DNA of 64,000 nucleotides from Microbacter sp. GSS18 (GCA_029319145.1 CP119753.1:3596001-3660000); one strand, 5' to 3'; shown: positions 1 through 9,200, counted from the first letter of the stretch. The notes: generated by a model not told the origin, from the letters alone. Numbers and translations are program-made.

Positions 1-57
1 CGTCCCCGTGATCTGGCCCTTCTGACATCCGCGAACCTCGGTGCGTAGTGTGGAGAC

Positions 58-624
58 GTGACGAACGACACGGCCACGCCGCGCCCCAACCGCGGACGAG
101 CCGCCGGGCCCGAGAACCGGCGTGCGCTCATCGCGGCCGCGCGCGAGATCTACGCCACCGAGGGCCCGTCGGCGCCGTTCAGCGCGATCGCCAAGCGCGC
201 CGGTGTCGGCCAGGGCAGCCTGTACCGCCATTTCCCGGATCGCATCGCGATGGCCGTGGCGGTCTTCGAGGACAACATCGCCGAGCTCGACGCGCAGCTC
301 GCCGGCCCGGACGCGGGGGTGGCAGATCTGCTCGCCCGCGTGGCCGACCAGGCGATGGCCTCGACCGCCCTGATCGGACTCGTCACATCGGACCTGGAGG
401 ATCCGCGCGTGACGCCTCTGGGCGAGCGGTTCCAGCGGGTCGTCGCGCGCCTCGTCGAGAACGATCGGACAGCCGGACGCATCGGCGCACACGTCGAGGA
501 CGCGGACGTCGCGATGGCCGTCGGGATGCTCGCGAGCGAGCTCGCCCACACCCCCGAACCGGACAGGCCCCGGGTCGCGGCGCGCGCGCAGGCTCTCTTC
601 GCGGCGGCTTTCGCCCCGCGGTGA
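58..624 (+). CDS. TetR/AcrR family transcriptional regulator
   Basis: A 188-residue one-domain regulator of typical TetR length. Residues about 20-65 form the N-terminal helix-turn-helix, with the recognition-helix signature GVGQGSLYRHFPDR followed by an all-helical ligand-binding half with no recognisable ligand motif. The GTG start at 58 is chosen because it directly precedes the conserved N-terminal region; the 57 bases upstream hold no other gene. TetR proteins repress adjacent or divergent transporter or enzyme genes, but the neighbour on the left lies outside the window, so its target is unknown. The following gene starts 24 bases downstream and may be cotranscribed. Confidence 0.9.
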   Translation: MTNDTATPRPNRGRAAGPENRRALIAAAREIYATEGPSAPFSAIAKRAGVGQGSLYRHFPDRIAMAVAVFEDNIAELDAQLAGPDAGVADLLARVADQAMASTALIGLVTSDLEDPRVTPLGERFQRVVARLVENDRTAGRIGAHVEDADVAMAVGMLASELAHTPEPDRPRVAARAQALFAAAFAPR

Positions 625-648
625 GCCCGAGGGATCTATGCTCCTGTC

Positions 649-972
649 GTGGGCAGGTTCATCTACGACACCGTCGCGAACGGCGTCGACATCGAAGACC
701 GTACTCTCGCGCATCTGCGCATCGTCGTGATGAACAAGCTGCGCCGCGGCGAGTCGTTCATGTTCGACGTCGAGGTGGGCGACGGCAGCGGGCGACGCAG
801 CTTCTGGATGCACTCCTCGGTGCCCCTGCAGTTCCACTTCTACGGCAGCCGGCAGCCGCGCATCAACCGCGTCTGGGTCGAGGAGATGATGCTCGCGGCG
901 GGTGGCCCCAACGGGCTGTCGATCATGCCGGAGCCTGCCGAGGAGACGGCGGCGCCGCTCACCGACGAGTGA
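649..972 (+). CDS. Small conserved actinobacterial protein (paralogue of the next gene)
   Basis: A 107-residue soluble protein of unknown function. It begins MGRFIYDTVANGVDIEDRTL and shares a clear pattern with the protein encoded tail-to-tail next to it: a G-x-I-Y-Y/D start, IEDRxLAHLxxVxxxKLRRxE near residues 16-35, a tryptophan-rich strand (SFWMHSSVPLQF against TIWLHPSIPLRF) and a conserved (V/I)EEMM/IADLA helix. Small proteins of this type are common in Microbacteriaceae and are sometimes annotated as ATP-dependent DNA ligase, for which I see no ligase motif. The GTG start gives the same N-terminus as the paralogue. Function unknown. Confidence 0.75.
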   Translation: MGRFIYDTVANGVDIEDRTLAHLRIVVMNKLRRGESFMFDVEVGDGSGRRSFWMHSSVPLQFHFYGSRQPRINRVWVEEMMLAAGGPNGLSIMPEPAEETAAPLTDE

Positions 973-1434
973 TCACCCGGAGATCTCGCCTCGCTTCTTC
1001 GGAGACCGGGACACGCGTGCATCCGACACCTGGAGCCGGTCGACCTCGAGGTTCTCGACTTCGACGCTGCCGAGGATGACATCCCCCGACTCGGGAGTGG
1101 GCTGACCGCCGGCGCCGTCCTCGGACGGATCGGTGTCGATGTGCTCGGCGACGAGCACGATGCCGCCGGTCGAGGACACCGAATTGGCCAGATCCGCGAT
1201 CCACTCGCGGCTGAGCTCGGTCGGCTCGGGGTCGTCGAAGACGAAGCGGAGCGGGATCGACGGATGCAGCCAGATCGTGCTGCGTCCGCGAGGCTCGTCG
1301 TCGGGGTGGCGCCACGAGAGCGTGAAGGTCTCGTTGCGGCGCAGCTTGGTCACGATGACGACCTTGAGGTGCGCCAGCGCTCGATCCTCGATGTGGATCG
1401 GGGTGTCCGACCCGCCGTAATAGATGGTGCCCAC
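973..1434 (-). CDS. Small conserved actinobacterial protein (paralogue, with C-terminal tail)
   Basis: A 153-residue paralogue of the preceding gene. Residues 1-105 align with it (MGTIYYGGSDTPIHIEDRAL, then HLKVVIVTKLRRNE and TIWLHPSIPLRFVFDDPEP), and a further 45 residues form an acidic then basic tail with repeated V-x-N/D-L elements. A GTG start at 1434 is chosen because it aligns the N-terminus with the paralogue; an upstream in-frame extension would be out of character. Its stop codon abuts the stop of the convergent paralogue, the two together reading TGATCA. No enzymatic motif is visible; function unknown. Confidence 0.75.
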   Translation of the reverse strand: MGTIYYGGSDTPIHIEDRALAHLKVVIVTKLRRNETFTLSWRHPDDEPRGRSTIWLHPSIPLRFVFDDPEPTELSREWIADLANSVSSTGGIVLVAEHIDTDPSEDGAGGQPTPESGDVILGSVEVENLEVDRLQVSDARVSRSPKKRGEISG

Positions 1435-1503
1435 GCAGGAAACACTAGAGCGTGACCGGGGTCTTCGGTGCGATCCGGAGGTAGCGTCATCGGGGAGGTG
1501 CCC

Positions 1504-2598
1504 ATGAGCGACGAGGAAGGCCGTCGGCGTGCGGGGCGGATGCCGTGGCCCACGGCGACCGTCGCGACGGTGCGGAGCCTCTACACGCTGCGGCCGTCGC
1601 CGGGACCGCGCTGGCCCCTGGCGCTGCAGGCGGCGCTGTCGGTCGCCGTCCCGATCGCGGTGATGACGCTCGTCGGGCGCCCCGAGCTCGGGTACCAGGC
1701 CGCCACCGGCGCCTTCACGGCCCTGCACGTCGGTCAGCTCCGCCCGGGCGAGCGCGCGAGGCTGCTCCCGTTCGTCGCCGCAGCCCTCATCGCGAGCAGC
1801 GCCCTGGGCGTGCTGGTCGGACCGTCGATCGCGGCCACGCTCGTCGGCCTCGTCGTCCTCACGGCGCTCGCGAGCGCGTTCACGTTCGGGTTCCGGCTGG
1901 GCCCCCCGGGTCCCATCTTCTTCGTGCTCGTCTTCGGCGTCTCGGCCCACGTCTCGGCGGTCGCCCCGTCGTTCTCTGCGGGGGAGTTCCTGCTGGCACT
2001 GTCGGGCGGCTGCGTGTTCTCGTACCTGCTCGCCGTGACCCCGCTCGTGCTGCCGCGCGTCCGTCGCGAGCCGGCTCGCCCCGTCGCCGAGCTGATGGCG
2101 CGGCCGGTGTGGGACGCCCCGACCGTCACGATGATCCTCCGGGCCGTGGCCGTCGCGGCGGTGGGCGCCGTGGTGGGCATCTGGGTGGATCCCGACCGCG
2201 CGTACTGGATCGTCACGTCGGGCATCGCCGTGGCTGCCGGCGTCGTCGCGCTCGAGCGCCGCATCGCCATCAGCCGCGGCCTGCACCGTGCGATCGGCAC
2301 GGTCGCCGGGGCGGGCCTGTACTTCCTGCTCATCCTCGTGCCGTGGGCGGGCTATGCCCTCGCGGCGCTGCTGGGCACGCTGCAGTTCGTGATCGAGCTG
2401 CTCGTGGTGCGCAACTATGCGCTCGCGCTGCTGTTCATCACGCCGCTGGTGCTGCTGCTGACGGGAGCCGCGACCGGCTCCATCGGCTCGATCGCGGTCG
2501 CCGACGAGCGCGTGATCGACACGCTCGTCGGCTCGGCGCTGGGGATGCTCGTGGCCCTCGTGCCCGGGCTCCGCGCCCGCAAGCCGGCCGCGGGCTGA
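1504..2598 (+). CDS. FUSC-like integral membrane protein
   Basis: A 364-residue membrane protein made of two halves of hydrophobic helices. About four to five segments lie between residues 30 and 170 and a similar set between 205 and 355, with short charged loops such as RPELGYQ and VDPDRAYWIVTSG. This arrangement fits the fusaric-acid-resistance/aromatic-acid exporter (FUSC) superfamily, which moves aromatic acids out of the cell; the substrate here is unknown. The ATG at 1504 is preceded by GGGGAGGTG, a good ribosome binding site, so the in-frame GTG/ATG further upstream is not used. The gene stands alone and converges with the aminotransferase. Confidence 0.75.
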   Translation: MSDEEGRRRAGRMPWPTATVATVRSLYTLRPSPGPRWPLALQAALSVAVPIAVMTLVGRPELGYQAATGAFTALHVGQLRPGERARLLPFVAAALIASSALGVLVGPSIAATLVGLVVLTALASAFTFGFRLGPPGPIFFVLVFGVSAHVSAVAPSFSAGEFLLALSGGCVFSYLLAVTPLVLPRVRREPARPVAELMARPVWDAPTVTMILRAVAVAAVGAVVGIWVDPDRAYWIVTSGIAVAAGVVALERRIAISRGLHRAIGTVAGAGLYFLLILVPWAGYALAALLGTLQFVIELLVVRNYALALLFITPLVLLLTGAATGSIGSIAVADERVIDTLVGSALGMLVALVPGLRARKPAAG

Positions 2599-2620
2599 GC
2601 GCCGGGACGGGTCCGGGCGC
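2599..2620. terminator. Hairpin between convergent genes
   Basis: GCGCC-g-GGA-cggg-TCC-g-GGCGC can fold into a GC-rich stem with one G-G mismatch. It starts immediately after the stop codon of the FUSC-like gene and precedes the end of the convergent aminotransferase, so it may serve both. There is no U-tract, which is common for actinobacterial terminators. Confidence 0.45.
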
Positions 2621-2625
2621 CCTGG

Positions 2626-4029
2626 CTACAGCCGGGCCCAGGCCTCGGTGAGGACGCCGCGCAGGATCTGCTCGATCTCGACGAACTCGCTCGGGCCGAT
2701 CGTCAGCGGCGGGGCGAGCTGGATGACGGGGTCGCCGCGGTCGTCGGCGCGGCAGTACAGCCCGGCGTCGAACAGCGCCTTCGACATGAAGCCGCGCAGC
2801 AGGCGCTCGGACTCGTCGTCGTCGAAGGTCTCCTTGGTGGTCTTGTCCTTGACCAGCTCGATGCCGAAGAAGTAGCCGTCGCCGCGCACGTCGCCCACGA
2901 TCGGCAGGTCGGTGAGCTTCTCGAGCGTGCGGCGGAAGATCGGGGAGTTCTCGCGCACGCGCTCGTTGAGCCCCTCCTCCTCGAAGATATCGAGGTTCTC
3001 CAGCGCCACCGCGGCCGACACCGGGTGCCCGGCGAAGGTGTAGCCGTGGGCGAACGAGGCGTTCCCCGTCGAGAACGGCTCGTAGATGCGGTCGCTGACG
3101 ACGGTGCCGCCCAGCGGCGAGTAGCCGCTCGTGGCGCCCTTGGCGAAGGTGATCATGTCGGGCTGGTAGCCGTACGCGTCGGCGGCGAAGAACTCGCCGA
3201 TGCGCCCGAACGCGCAGATGACCTCGTCCGAGACCAGCAGCACGTCGTACTTGTCGCAGATCTCGCGGACGCGCTGGAAGTAGCCGGGCGGGGGCGGGAA
3301 GCATCCGCCCGAGTTCTGCACGGGCTCGAGGAAGACCGCCGCGACGGTCTCGGGGCCCTCGAACTGGATCATCTCCTCGATGCGGTCGGCGGCCCACTTG
3401 CCGAACTCCTCCTCCGTGCCGCCGGGGAAGCCCTGCTCCGCGGCGCGGTAGAAGTTCGTGTTGGGCACGCGGAAGCCGCCCGGCGTGATCGGCTCGAACA
3501 TCTGCTTCATGCCGGGAAGGCCCGTGATCGCGAGGGCGCCCTGCGGCGTGCCGTGGTAGGCGATGGCGCGCGAGATGACCTTGTGCTTCATCGGCCGGCC
3601 GACGAGCTTCCAGTACTGCTTGGCGAGCTTGAACGCAGTCTCGACGGCCTCGCCGCCCCCGGTGGAGAAGAAGACGTGGTTGAGGTCGCCGGGCGCGTAG
3701 CCGGCGATGCGGTCGGCGAGCTCGATCGCGGCCGGGTGGGCGTACGACCAGATCGGGAAGAAAGCGAGCTGCTCGGCCTGCTTGGCGGAGGCCTCGGCGA
3801 GCCGGCGGCGGCCGTGGCCGGCGTTGACGACGAAGAGGCCGGCGAGGCCGTCGATGTACTTCTTGCCCTGCGAGTCCCAGATGTGGTGGCCCTCGCCCTT
3901 GACGATGATCGGGACGCCGGGGCCCTCGGTCATCACCGACTGGCGGGCGAAATGCATCCAGAGGTGGTCGCGCGCCATCCCCTGCAGCTCTGCCTCGGTG
4001 CGGGCGTGGCGGTCGGTGGTCGTGGACAT
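2626..4029 (-). CDS. Class III (omega) aminotransferase, PLP-dependent
   Basis: A 467-residue fold-type I PLP enzyme of the class III aminotransferase family, which transfers amino groups between amines or omega-amino acids and a 2-oxo acid such as pyruvate. Visible features are the substrate-side WDSQGKKYIDGLAGL near residue 50, the phosphate-binding FSTGGGEAVETAFKLA near 120, the PLP-stacking YHG near 160, the aspartate in LLVSDEVICAFGR near 265 and the Schiff-base lysine in TFAKGATSGYSPLGG near 295. The ATG at 4029 follows AGGAGG. The exact donor (beta-alanine, putrescine or similar) cannot be read from sequence. It is monocistronic, 130 bases from the next gene on the same strand. Confidence 0.9.
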   Translation of the reverse strand: MSTTTDRHARTEAELQGMARDHLWMHFARQSVMTEGPGVPIIVKGEGHHIWDSQGKKYIDGLAGLFVVNAGHGRRRLAEASAKQAEQLAFFPIWSYAHPAAIELADRIAGYAPGDLNHVFFSTGGGEAVETAFKLAKQYWKLVGRPMKHKVISRAIAYHGTPQGALAITGLPGMKQMFEPITPGGFRVPNTNFYRAAEQGFPGGTEEEFGKWAADRIEEMIQFEGPETVAAVFLEPVQNSGGCFPPPPGYFQRVREICDKYDVLLVSDEVICAFGRIGEFFAADAYGYQPDMITFAKGATSGYSPLGGTVVSDRIYEPFSTGNASFAHGYTFAGHPVSAAVALENLDIFEEEGLNERVRENSPIFRRTLEKLTDLPIVGDVRGDGYFFGIELVKDKTTKETFDDDESERLLRGFMSKALFDAGLYCRADDRGDPVIQLAPPLTIGPSEFVEIEQILRGVLTEAWARL

Positions 4030-4159
4030 GCGGGGCCTCCTGTGGCGTGTCCCGATCGACGATACCCGCGCGCCCCCGGGGCGACCGGCGACGGTTCGTA
4101 TCGTTCTCGTCGCGTCCCGCGGCGGTCCGTCCGGCCCGCTGCGGGGCCCGGCATCGGGG

Positions 4160-5176
4160 TCAGGTGGGGAGCGCGTGGCCCTTCGGGAGCGCCAGGACAA
4201 GGGATGCCGGCTCGATCCGCACCGTCACGTGGACGGCGAGGCCGAACTCGTCGCCGTCGAGCTGCACCGCCTGCGGACCCTCTGTGGAGCCGATGTCGAG
4301 GCCTTCGCCGCGCGAGTACCGCACGGAGCTGTCCTCGGTGCGGAGCTTGAGCACTTCGCGGCCGGCGCGGAACTTGCGCAGCACGCTGTTGTCCCACGCC
4401 ACGCGACGCCACACGAAGATCCAGCCGAGCGGGCCCTTGGGCTCGAACACGACGATGTCCAGCTCGCCGTCCGCCACCGACGCCTCGGGGATGAGCGAGA
4501 GCCCTCCCGGCAGCGACCCGCAGTTGGCGAACAGGATGCTCTGCACCTTCGCGGCGTGCAGCCGGTGACCCACGATCTGGTACATCACGCGGAAGGGCTT
4601 GGCGTTCACGAGCGAACGGGCGGCGCCGTCGACGTACGCGACCCAGCCGACCGTCTTCTTCAGCTGGGGGCTCGTGTTGGCGATCATGGCGGCATCCAGG
4701 CCCATGCCCCCCATCACCACGAACGCGCGCTCCTCATGGGTGCCGTCGGCGCGCCGCATGGCGGCGAAGCCGACGTCCATCGCGACCTTGTCTCCGTCGA
4801 AGGTCGCGCGGATCATCTTGTCGCGGTTCTCGAGCGGCAGCCGCAGATTGCGTGCGAGCAGATTGCCGGTGCCGCTGGGGACGATCGTCAGGGGCACTCC
4901 GCTGCCGCACATCGCCTCGGAGACCGCACGCACGGTTCCGTCGCCGCCGGCCACGAGGACGGCATCCGCCCCGTCGTCGAGCGCGGTGCGCGCCACGCCG
5001 TCGCCGAGGTCCTCGGGCGTCGTCTCGTAGAAGAGCGGCGGCCCCCAGCCCGCGGCGGCAGACGCCTTCTCGACTGAGGCGCGGATCGCGGGGGTGGCGA
5101 CCTTGGTGGGGTTGTAGACCAGGGCCGCGCGCCGGGGCGAGCCGGGTTCGCCTGCGCGGTCGGAGTCGCTCGCCAT
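4160..5176 (-). CDS. Diacylglycerol/sphingosine kinase-like lipid kinase
   Basis: A 338-residue protein with the DAGK catalytic fold. AALVYNPTK near residue 17 begins the first strand, VAGGDGTVRAV around 75-85 is the nucleotide-binding GGDGT loop, and VPSGTGNLLARN around 99-110 is the second conserved loop; the C-terminal half is the beta-sandwich seen in YegS/DgkB proteins. Members phosphorylate diacylglycerol or related lipids with ATP at the inner membrane face. It has no membrane segment. The ATG at 5176 is preferred because it lies close to the first strand. It is transcribed away from serS, from which it is separated by 116 bases holding both promoters. Confidence 0.85.
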   Translation of the reverse strand: MASDSDRAGEPGSPRRAALVYNPTKVATPAIRASVEKASAAAGWGPPLFYETTPEDLGDGVARTALDDGADAVLVAGGDGTVRAVSEAMCGSGVPLTIVPSGTGNLLARNLRLPLENRDKMIRATFDGDKVAMDVGFAAMRRADGTHEERAFVVMGGMGLDAAMIANTSPQLKKTVGWVAYVDGAARSLVNAKPFRVMYQIVGHRLHAAKVQSILFANCGSLPGGLSLIPEASVADGELDIVVFEPKGPLGWIFVWRRVAWDNSVLRKFRAGREVLKLRTEDSSVRYSRGEGLDIGSTEGPQAVQLDGDEFGLAVHVTVRIEPASLVLALPKGHALPT

Positions 5177-5280
5177 GGGTACAGAGTAGGGCCGGACGGG
5201 ATCGGATGCCGTCTCAGCCGGATACCGGATGTGCATGCGCCGGCAGCCCCGGCGCGCGGCATACGGAGAAAACCCCCGAT

Positions 5281-5286
5281 TAGACT
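5281..5286 (+). promoter_or_regulatory. Candidate -10 element for a leaderless serS transcript
   Basis: TAGACT (5281-5286) fits the actinobacterial -10 pattern TAnnnT and lies 6 bases before the serS ATG at 5293, so transcription would begin at or next to the start codon. No Shine-Dalgarno sequence precedes this ATG, which supports a leaderless mRNA. No convincing -35 is seen. Confidence 0.4.
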
Positions 5287-5292
5287 GAACGG

Positions 5293-6567
5293 ATGATCGA
5301 TCCCGTGCTGCTCCGCGACAACCCCGAGCTGATCAAGCGCTCGCAGGAGGCCCGCGGGGAATCGCCCGAGACCGTGGACGCCGCGGTCGCCGCCGACCAG
5401 GCCCGTCGCGCCGCGATCACGGCGTTCGAGGAGCTGCGCGCGGCGCAGAACGCCCACGGCAAGAAGGTCGCGAAAGCCCCCAAGGACGAGAAGGCCGCAC
5501 TCGTGGCCGAGGCCAAGGAGCTCAGCGAGAAGGTCAAGGAGGCGCAGCGTGCCGTGACCGTCGCCGAGGAAGAGGCCGAAACGGCATTCTCGGTGCTCGA
5601 GAACATCATCATCGAGGGTGTTCCCGCCGGCGGCGAAGAGGACTTCATCACGCTGCGCACGCACGGCGAGCCGCCCGTGTACGACTTCGAGCCGCGCGAC
5701 CACCTCGAGCTCGGCGAGATGCTCGACGCGATCGACATGGAGCGCGGCACCAAGGTGTCGGGCGCGCGCTTCTACTTCCTCAAGGGCATCGGCGCGCGCC
5801 TCGAGCTCGCGCTCATGTCGCTGGGCCTCGACCGCGCACTGCAGGCCGGCTTCACGCCACTCATCCCGCCGACGCTCGTGCGCCCCGAGGTGATGCGGGG
5901 AACCGGGTTCCTCGGTCAGCACGCCGACGAGGTCTACCATCTCGACGCCGACGACCTGTACCTCGTGGGCACGAGCGAGGTGCCCCTCGCCGGCTACCAC
6001 ATGGACGAGATCATCGACTTCGACCGCGGTGCCAAGCGCTACGCCGGCTGGTCGACGTGCTACCGGAGCGAGGCGGGGTCGTACGGCAAGGACACCCGCG
6101 GCATCATTCGTGTGCACCAGTTCAACAAGCTCGAGATGTTCGTCTACACGACGCCCGAAGAGGCCGAGGCCGAGCACCTGCGTCTCGTCGCGATGCAGGA
6201 GGGCATGCTGCAGGACCTGGGTCTGAGCTATCGCGTGATCGACGTCGCCGCCGGCGACCTCGGCTCGAGCGCCGCCCGCAAGTACGACGTCGAGGCGTGG
6301 GTGCCCACGCAGGGCGCCTACCGTGAGCTGACGTCGACCTCGAACTGCACGACGTACCAGGCGCGGCGTCTCAACATCCGTCACCGCCTGCCCGCGGACC
6401 AGGGCGGCAAGACGCAGCACGTCGCGACGCTGAACGGCACCCTCGCCACCACGCGCTGGATCGTGGCGCTGCTCGAGACGCACCAGCGCGCGGACGGCTC
6501 GGTCCTCGTTCCCGAGGTGCTGCGCCCGTACTTGGGCGGACTCGAGGTCATGGAGCCGATCGCGTGA
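5293..6567 (+). CDS. serS: Seryl-tRNA synthetase
   Basis: A 424-residue class II aminoacyl-tRNA synthetase that charges tRNA-Ser and tRNA-Sec with serine in the cytosol. Residues 1-110 are the long antiparallel coiled coil that grips the long variable arm of tRNA-Ser, rich in Lys/Glu/Ala (for example [20 protein letters not shown]). The catalytic domain follows, with the serine-pocket [10 protein letters not shown], motif 2 around [20 protein letters not shown] and motif 3 near the C-terminus with [15 protein letters not shown]. The order and length match bacterial SerRS. It overlaps the following HAD gene by 4 bases, so the two are translationally coupled. Two serine tRNAs lie in the same window. 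Confidence 0.98.
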   Translation: MIDPVLLRDNPELIKRSQEARGESPETVDAAVAADQARRAAITAFEELRAAQNAHGKKVAKAPKDEKAALVAEAKELSEKVKEAQRAVTVAEEEAETAFSVLENIIIEGVPAGGEEDFITLRTHGEPPVYDFEPRDHLELGEMLDAIDMERGTKVSGARFYFLKGIGARLELALMSLGLDRALQAGFTPLIPPTLVRPEVMRGTGFLGQHADEVYHLDADDLYLVGTSEVPLAGYHMDEIIDFDRGAKRYAGWSTCYRSEAGSYGKDTRGIIRVHQFNKLEMFVYTTPEEAEAEHLRLVAMQEGMLQDLGLSYRVIDVAAGDLGSSAARKYDVEAWVPTQGAYRELTSTSNCTTYQARRLNIRHRLPADQGGKTQHVATLNGTLATTRWIVALLETHQRADGSVLVPEVLRPYLGGLEVMEPIA

Positions 6568-7472
6568 CCGAAGCGCACCTGCCGCCGACGGGCGAAGTGA
6601 AGGTCGTGCGCCCGAGGCGCGCGGCCCGTCTCGTCGAGCGCGTGGCGCGCGACACCGAGGATCCGCACAAGCACGCCGAGCGCCTGCTGATCGTGCTCGA
6701 TATCGACGGCACGGTGCTGCTCGAGGACGAGTCGCTCAGCCCCGGCGTGGTCGAAGCCGTCGAGCACGCGCACCGCGCCGGTCACCAGGTGATGCTCGCG
6801 ACGGGCCGCAGCTGGGAGGGGACGCGCGGAGTGCTGCGGGTGCTCCAGATCGCGCCCGAGTACATCGTGTGCTCCAACGGCGCGGTCGTCCTCAAGCGCG
6901 AGGATGCCGATGAGCTCCGCTACCAGCGCTGGCACATCGAGACGTTCGACGCAGCCGAGGTGCTCGCGCACCTGCACGGGCACCTGCCCGACGCGCGGTA
7001 CCTCGTGGAACTGCCCGACGGCGAGCGCCTGTACACCGAGTACCTCGACGACTGGAACCTCTTCGAGGCGCGCCGCGTGGAGTTCCCCGAACTGTCGGCG
7101 CACCCGGTGTGCCGCGTCGTCGTGGTCGCGCCCGAGCAGGCGTCCGACGACTTCCTCGAACTCGTCGAGCGCATCGGCCTGCACCAGGTCTCGTACGCCG
7201 TCGGCTGGACGGCGTGGCTCGACATCGCCCCGCTCGGCGTCGACAAGAGCACGGGGCTCGAGCGCGTGCGCGAGGAGCTGGGCATCGACCCCGCCCACGT
7301 CCTCGTGATCGGCGACGGGCGCAACGATGTCGGCATGTTCCAGTGGGCTCGGCGCAACGGCGGCCGCGCCGTCGCGATGGCCCAGGGTCCGCAGGAGGTG
7401 CGGGATGCCGCGACCGAGGTCACGGCATCCGTCGACGAGGGCGGCGTCGCCGAGGTCCTCCGCCACCTCTGA
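6564..7472 (+). CDS. Cof-type HAD-IIB family phosphatase
   Basis: A 302-residue haloacid-dehalogenase hydrolase. Motif I is VLDIDGTVL at residues 44-52, with the nucleophile Asp46 and acid/base Asp48; motif II is the threonine of [10 protein letters not shown], motif III the lysine of [11 protein letters not shown], and motif [12 protein letters not shown] near residue 250 supplies the Mg-binding acidic residues. The large inserted cap between motifs II and III is the C2 type of Cof/YidA proteins, which dephosphorylate sugar phosphates or flavin intermediates. The first 40 residues are a basic extension. The GTG start overlaps the serS stop (GTGA). Substrate not predictable. Confidence 0.9.
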   Translation: MTEAHLPPTGEVKVVRPRRAARLVERVARDTEDPHKHAERLLIVLDIDGTVLLEDESLSPGVVEAVEHAHRAGHQVMLATGRSWEGTRGVLRVLQIAPEYIVCSNGAVVLKREDADELRYQRWHIETFDAAEVLAHLHGHLPDARYLVELPDGERLYTEYLDDWNLFEARRVEFPELSAHPVCRVVVVAPEQASDDFLELVERIGLHQVSYAVGWTAWLDIAPLGVDKSTGLERVREELGIDPAHVLVIGDGRNDVGMFQWARRNGGRAVAMAQGPQEVRDAATEVTASVDEGGVAEVLRHL

Positions 7473-7562
7473 GGCGGCGTCCCGATCCTGATCGGCCGCA
7501 CCATCCGCGGGGTCGCGTCGCGGCCGCGATCCGGATGGGTCTGTCCGGATGGTGCCGTCCGG

Positions 7563-7568
7563 TAAAAT
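7563..7568 (+). promoter_or_regulatory. Candidate -10 element of the first LCP gene
   Basis: TAAAAT at 7563-7568 is a near-consensus -10 hexamer in an otherwise very GC-rich stretch. It would give a leader of about 50 bases ending in the strong ribosome binding site CCAGGAGG before the ATG at 7627. The -35 region is not clear. Confidence 0.4.
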
Positions 7569-7626
7569 CGGATCCGTTCGACGAGCGTCCGGGGGGACGT
7601 CGACCCAGGCCCCCAGGAGGACGCGG

Positions 7627-8934
7627 ATGAGAGAACCCCACCAGGTCAGGCGCGGCCGCCCGACGCTGGCCCGACACGGCCGCCTGTCGACGCCCCACCC
7701 GGTGTCGCTCATCCTCACGCTGATCGCCGTCGGCGCGGTCGTGCTGTCGCTCAGCGCCACGGCCGTGGGTGCGTACGCCGTGTGGGATGCTGCGTCCACG
7801 ATCACCGATCAGGCCGTCGATCTCGACCCCGATGAGGACCTGCCGCCGTCGCTGGGAGCGATCGAGGGCGGGGTGAATGTGCTCGTCGTCGGCACCGACT
7901 CGTGCGAGGGGCAGGACCTCGAGCTCTTCCCGCGGTGCGCCAACGGCGACTCCCCGGGCGAGCGCAACGACGTGACGATGCTCGTGCACATCTCGGACCC
8001 GCCGCGCCGCGTCACCGTGGTCTCGATCCCCCGCGACATGAACGTCGCGATCCCGTCGTGCACCGACGGCGACGGGGTCACCCACTCCGCCATGACCGCG
8101 CAGCAGATCAACGCGTCGTACTTCTACGGCGGGCTCGCCTGCACGGCCCGCACCGTCGAGCAGCTGATCGGCGACGACATCGACTTCGCGGCCGCGATCC
8201 GCTGGACCGGGGTCATCAACATGTCGGACGCCATCGGCGGGGTCGACGTCTGCGTCGCGGGAGACATCTCGGATCGCCACACCGGTCTGAGCCTGGCCGC
8301 CGGCAACCACACCCTGGTGGGCGCCGAGGCGCTGCAGTTCCTGCGGATCCGTCACGGCATCGGCGACGGGTCGGACCTCGGTCGCATCTCGAACCAGCAG
8401 CAGTTCATGTCGTCGATGGTGCGCAAGCTCCAGTCCGACGCGGTGCTCGCCGACCCGGGGCGGCTGCTCACGCTGGCCACCACCGCGGTCAGCCAGGTGA
8501 CGCAGGGTCAGCTCGTGCTCAGCTCGGGGCTGACCAACCCGACCCTGATGGTGCAGATCGCCATGGCCGTGAAGGATGTGCCGTATGAAGACATCGTCTT
8601 CGTGCAGTACCCGACCGCCTACGTCGCGGGCGTGGGCGCGAGCCGCGTGATGCCGGTGACGTACGCGGCGGACGCCCTGTTCGCCGCGCTGCAGGAGAAC
8701 CGGCCCCTCACGCTGACCGGCGAGGCCAGCCAGGGCTACGGTGTCGAGGTGACCGGCGAGGCCGCGGCGCCGGCGCCGATCCCCAGCGCGTCGCCCGAGC
8801 CGGGGACGGATGCCGCTGGCGAAGCATCCGCGAGTCCGACCGCGACGCCGGTGGCCGAGGAGCGGGTCGAGCTGCCCTCGGAGATCGCGGGGCAGACGGC
8901 GGCGCAGACCACGTGCACCGTGCCCCAGCGCTGA
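7627..8934 (+). CDS. LytR-CpsA-Psr (LCP) family cell-wall glycopolymer ligase, copy 1
   Basis: A 435-residue membrane-anchored LCP protein. A basic N-terminus is followed by one transmembrane helix (about 25-50) and an extracellular LCP domain: GGVNVLVVGTDSCEG, NDVTMLVHISDPPRRV, the catalytic-pocket SIPRDMNV, and RIRHGIGDGSDLGRISNQQQF. The C-terminus is a Pro/Ala/Thr-rich linker ending with a cysteine. LCP enzymes transfer lipid-linked teichoic acid, arabinogalactan or other polymers onto peptidoglycan. ATG 7627 follows CCAGGAGGACGCGG; the longer frame has no site. It is the first of three related genes and shares a 137-base nearly identical block with copy 3. Confidence 0.92.
   Translation: MREPHQVRRGRPTLARHGRLSTPHPVSLILTLIAVGAVVLSLSATAVGAYAVWDAASTITDQAVDLDPDEDLPPSLGAIEGGVNVLVVGTDSCEGQDLELFPRCANGDSPGERNDVTMLVHISDPPRRVTVVSIPRDMNVAIPSCTDGDGVTHSAMTAQQINASYFYGGLACTARTVEQLIGDDIDFAAAIRWTGVINMSDAIGGVDVCVAGDISDRHTGLSLAAGNHTLVGAEALQFLRIRHGIGDGSDLGRISNQQQFMSSMVRKLQSDAVLADPGRLLTLATTAVSQVTQGQLVLSSGLTNPTLMVQIAMAVKDVPYEDIVFVQYPTAYVAGVGASRVMPVTYAADALFAALQENRPLTLTGEASQGYGVEVTGEAAAPAPIPSASPEPGTDAAGEASASPTATPVAEERVELPSEIAGQTAAQTTCTVPQR
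8299..8435 (+). repeat. Near-identical direct repeat within LCP copy 1
   Basis: This 137-base block matches 11156-11292 in LCP copy 3 with a single mismatch (C at 8322), including 113 identical bases from 8323 to 8435. It encodes the core around FLRIRHGIGDGSDLGRIS. Flanking codons differ at synonymous positions, so the identity is more local than protein constraint alone would give. Confidence 0.9.
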
Positions 8935-9060
8935 GCCCGCTCCGGGTGGACAGGGGTTCGCGCGCCTTACAGCCCCTCCACAGATCGCCTTGCCAGAATG
9001 GGCGAGACAAGCGTGTCGGCTAGACTCGACGCCGTTCGACGGGTGCTCCGGCATCCGCCG

Positions 9061-9145
9061 GGAGGGTTGTCCGAGCGGCCGATGGAGCTGGTCTTGAAAA
9101 CCAGTGGGCAGCAATGTCCCGTGGGTTCGAATCCCACACCCTCCG
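9061..9145 (+). tRNA. tRNA-Ser (UGA anticodon)
   Basis: GGAGGGT (9061-9067) pairs with ACCCTCC (9138-9144), followed by discriminator G at 9145; CCA is not encoded. The anticodon arm is CTGGT-CTTGAAA-ACCAG with anticodon TGA at 9095-9097, and the T arm contains GTTCGAATC. The long variable arm between 9105 and 9120 is typical of serine tRNAs. It decodes UCA and, by wobble, other UCN codons. Confidence 0.97.
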
Positions 9146-9200
9146 CTCAAGGGCTGCGTCGGGGGGAGATCCCCACCCGAATCCCGCCCGAGAGGACCCC

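Noticed and set aside
973..2286. A 437-codon reading frame on the reverse strand spanning the FUSC-like gene
   Set aside because: Only its last 153 codons resemble a protein family; the rest is an Arg/Ala-rich shadow of the real gene on the opposite strand.
9114..9200. N-terminal extension of LCP copy 2
   Set aside because: It begins inside tRNA-Ser(UGA) and encodes residues unlike any LCP protein; GTG 9201 gives the expected N-terminus.
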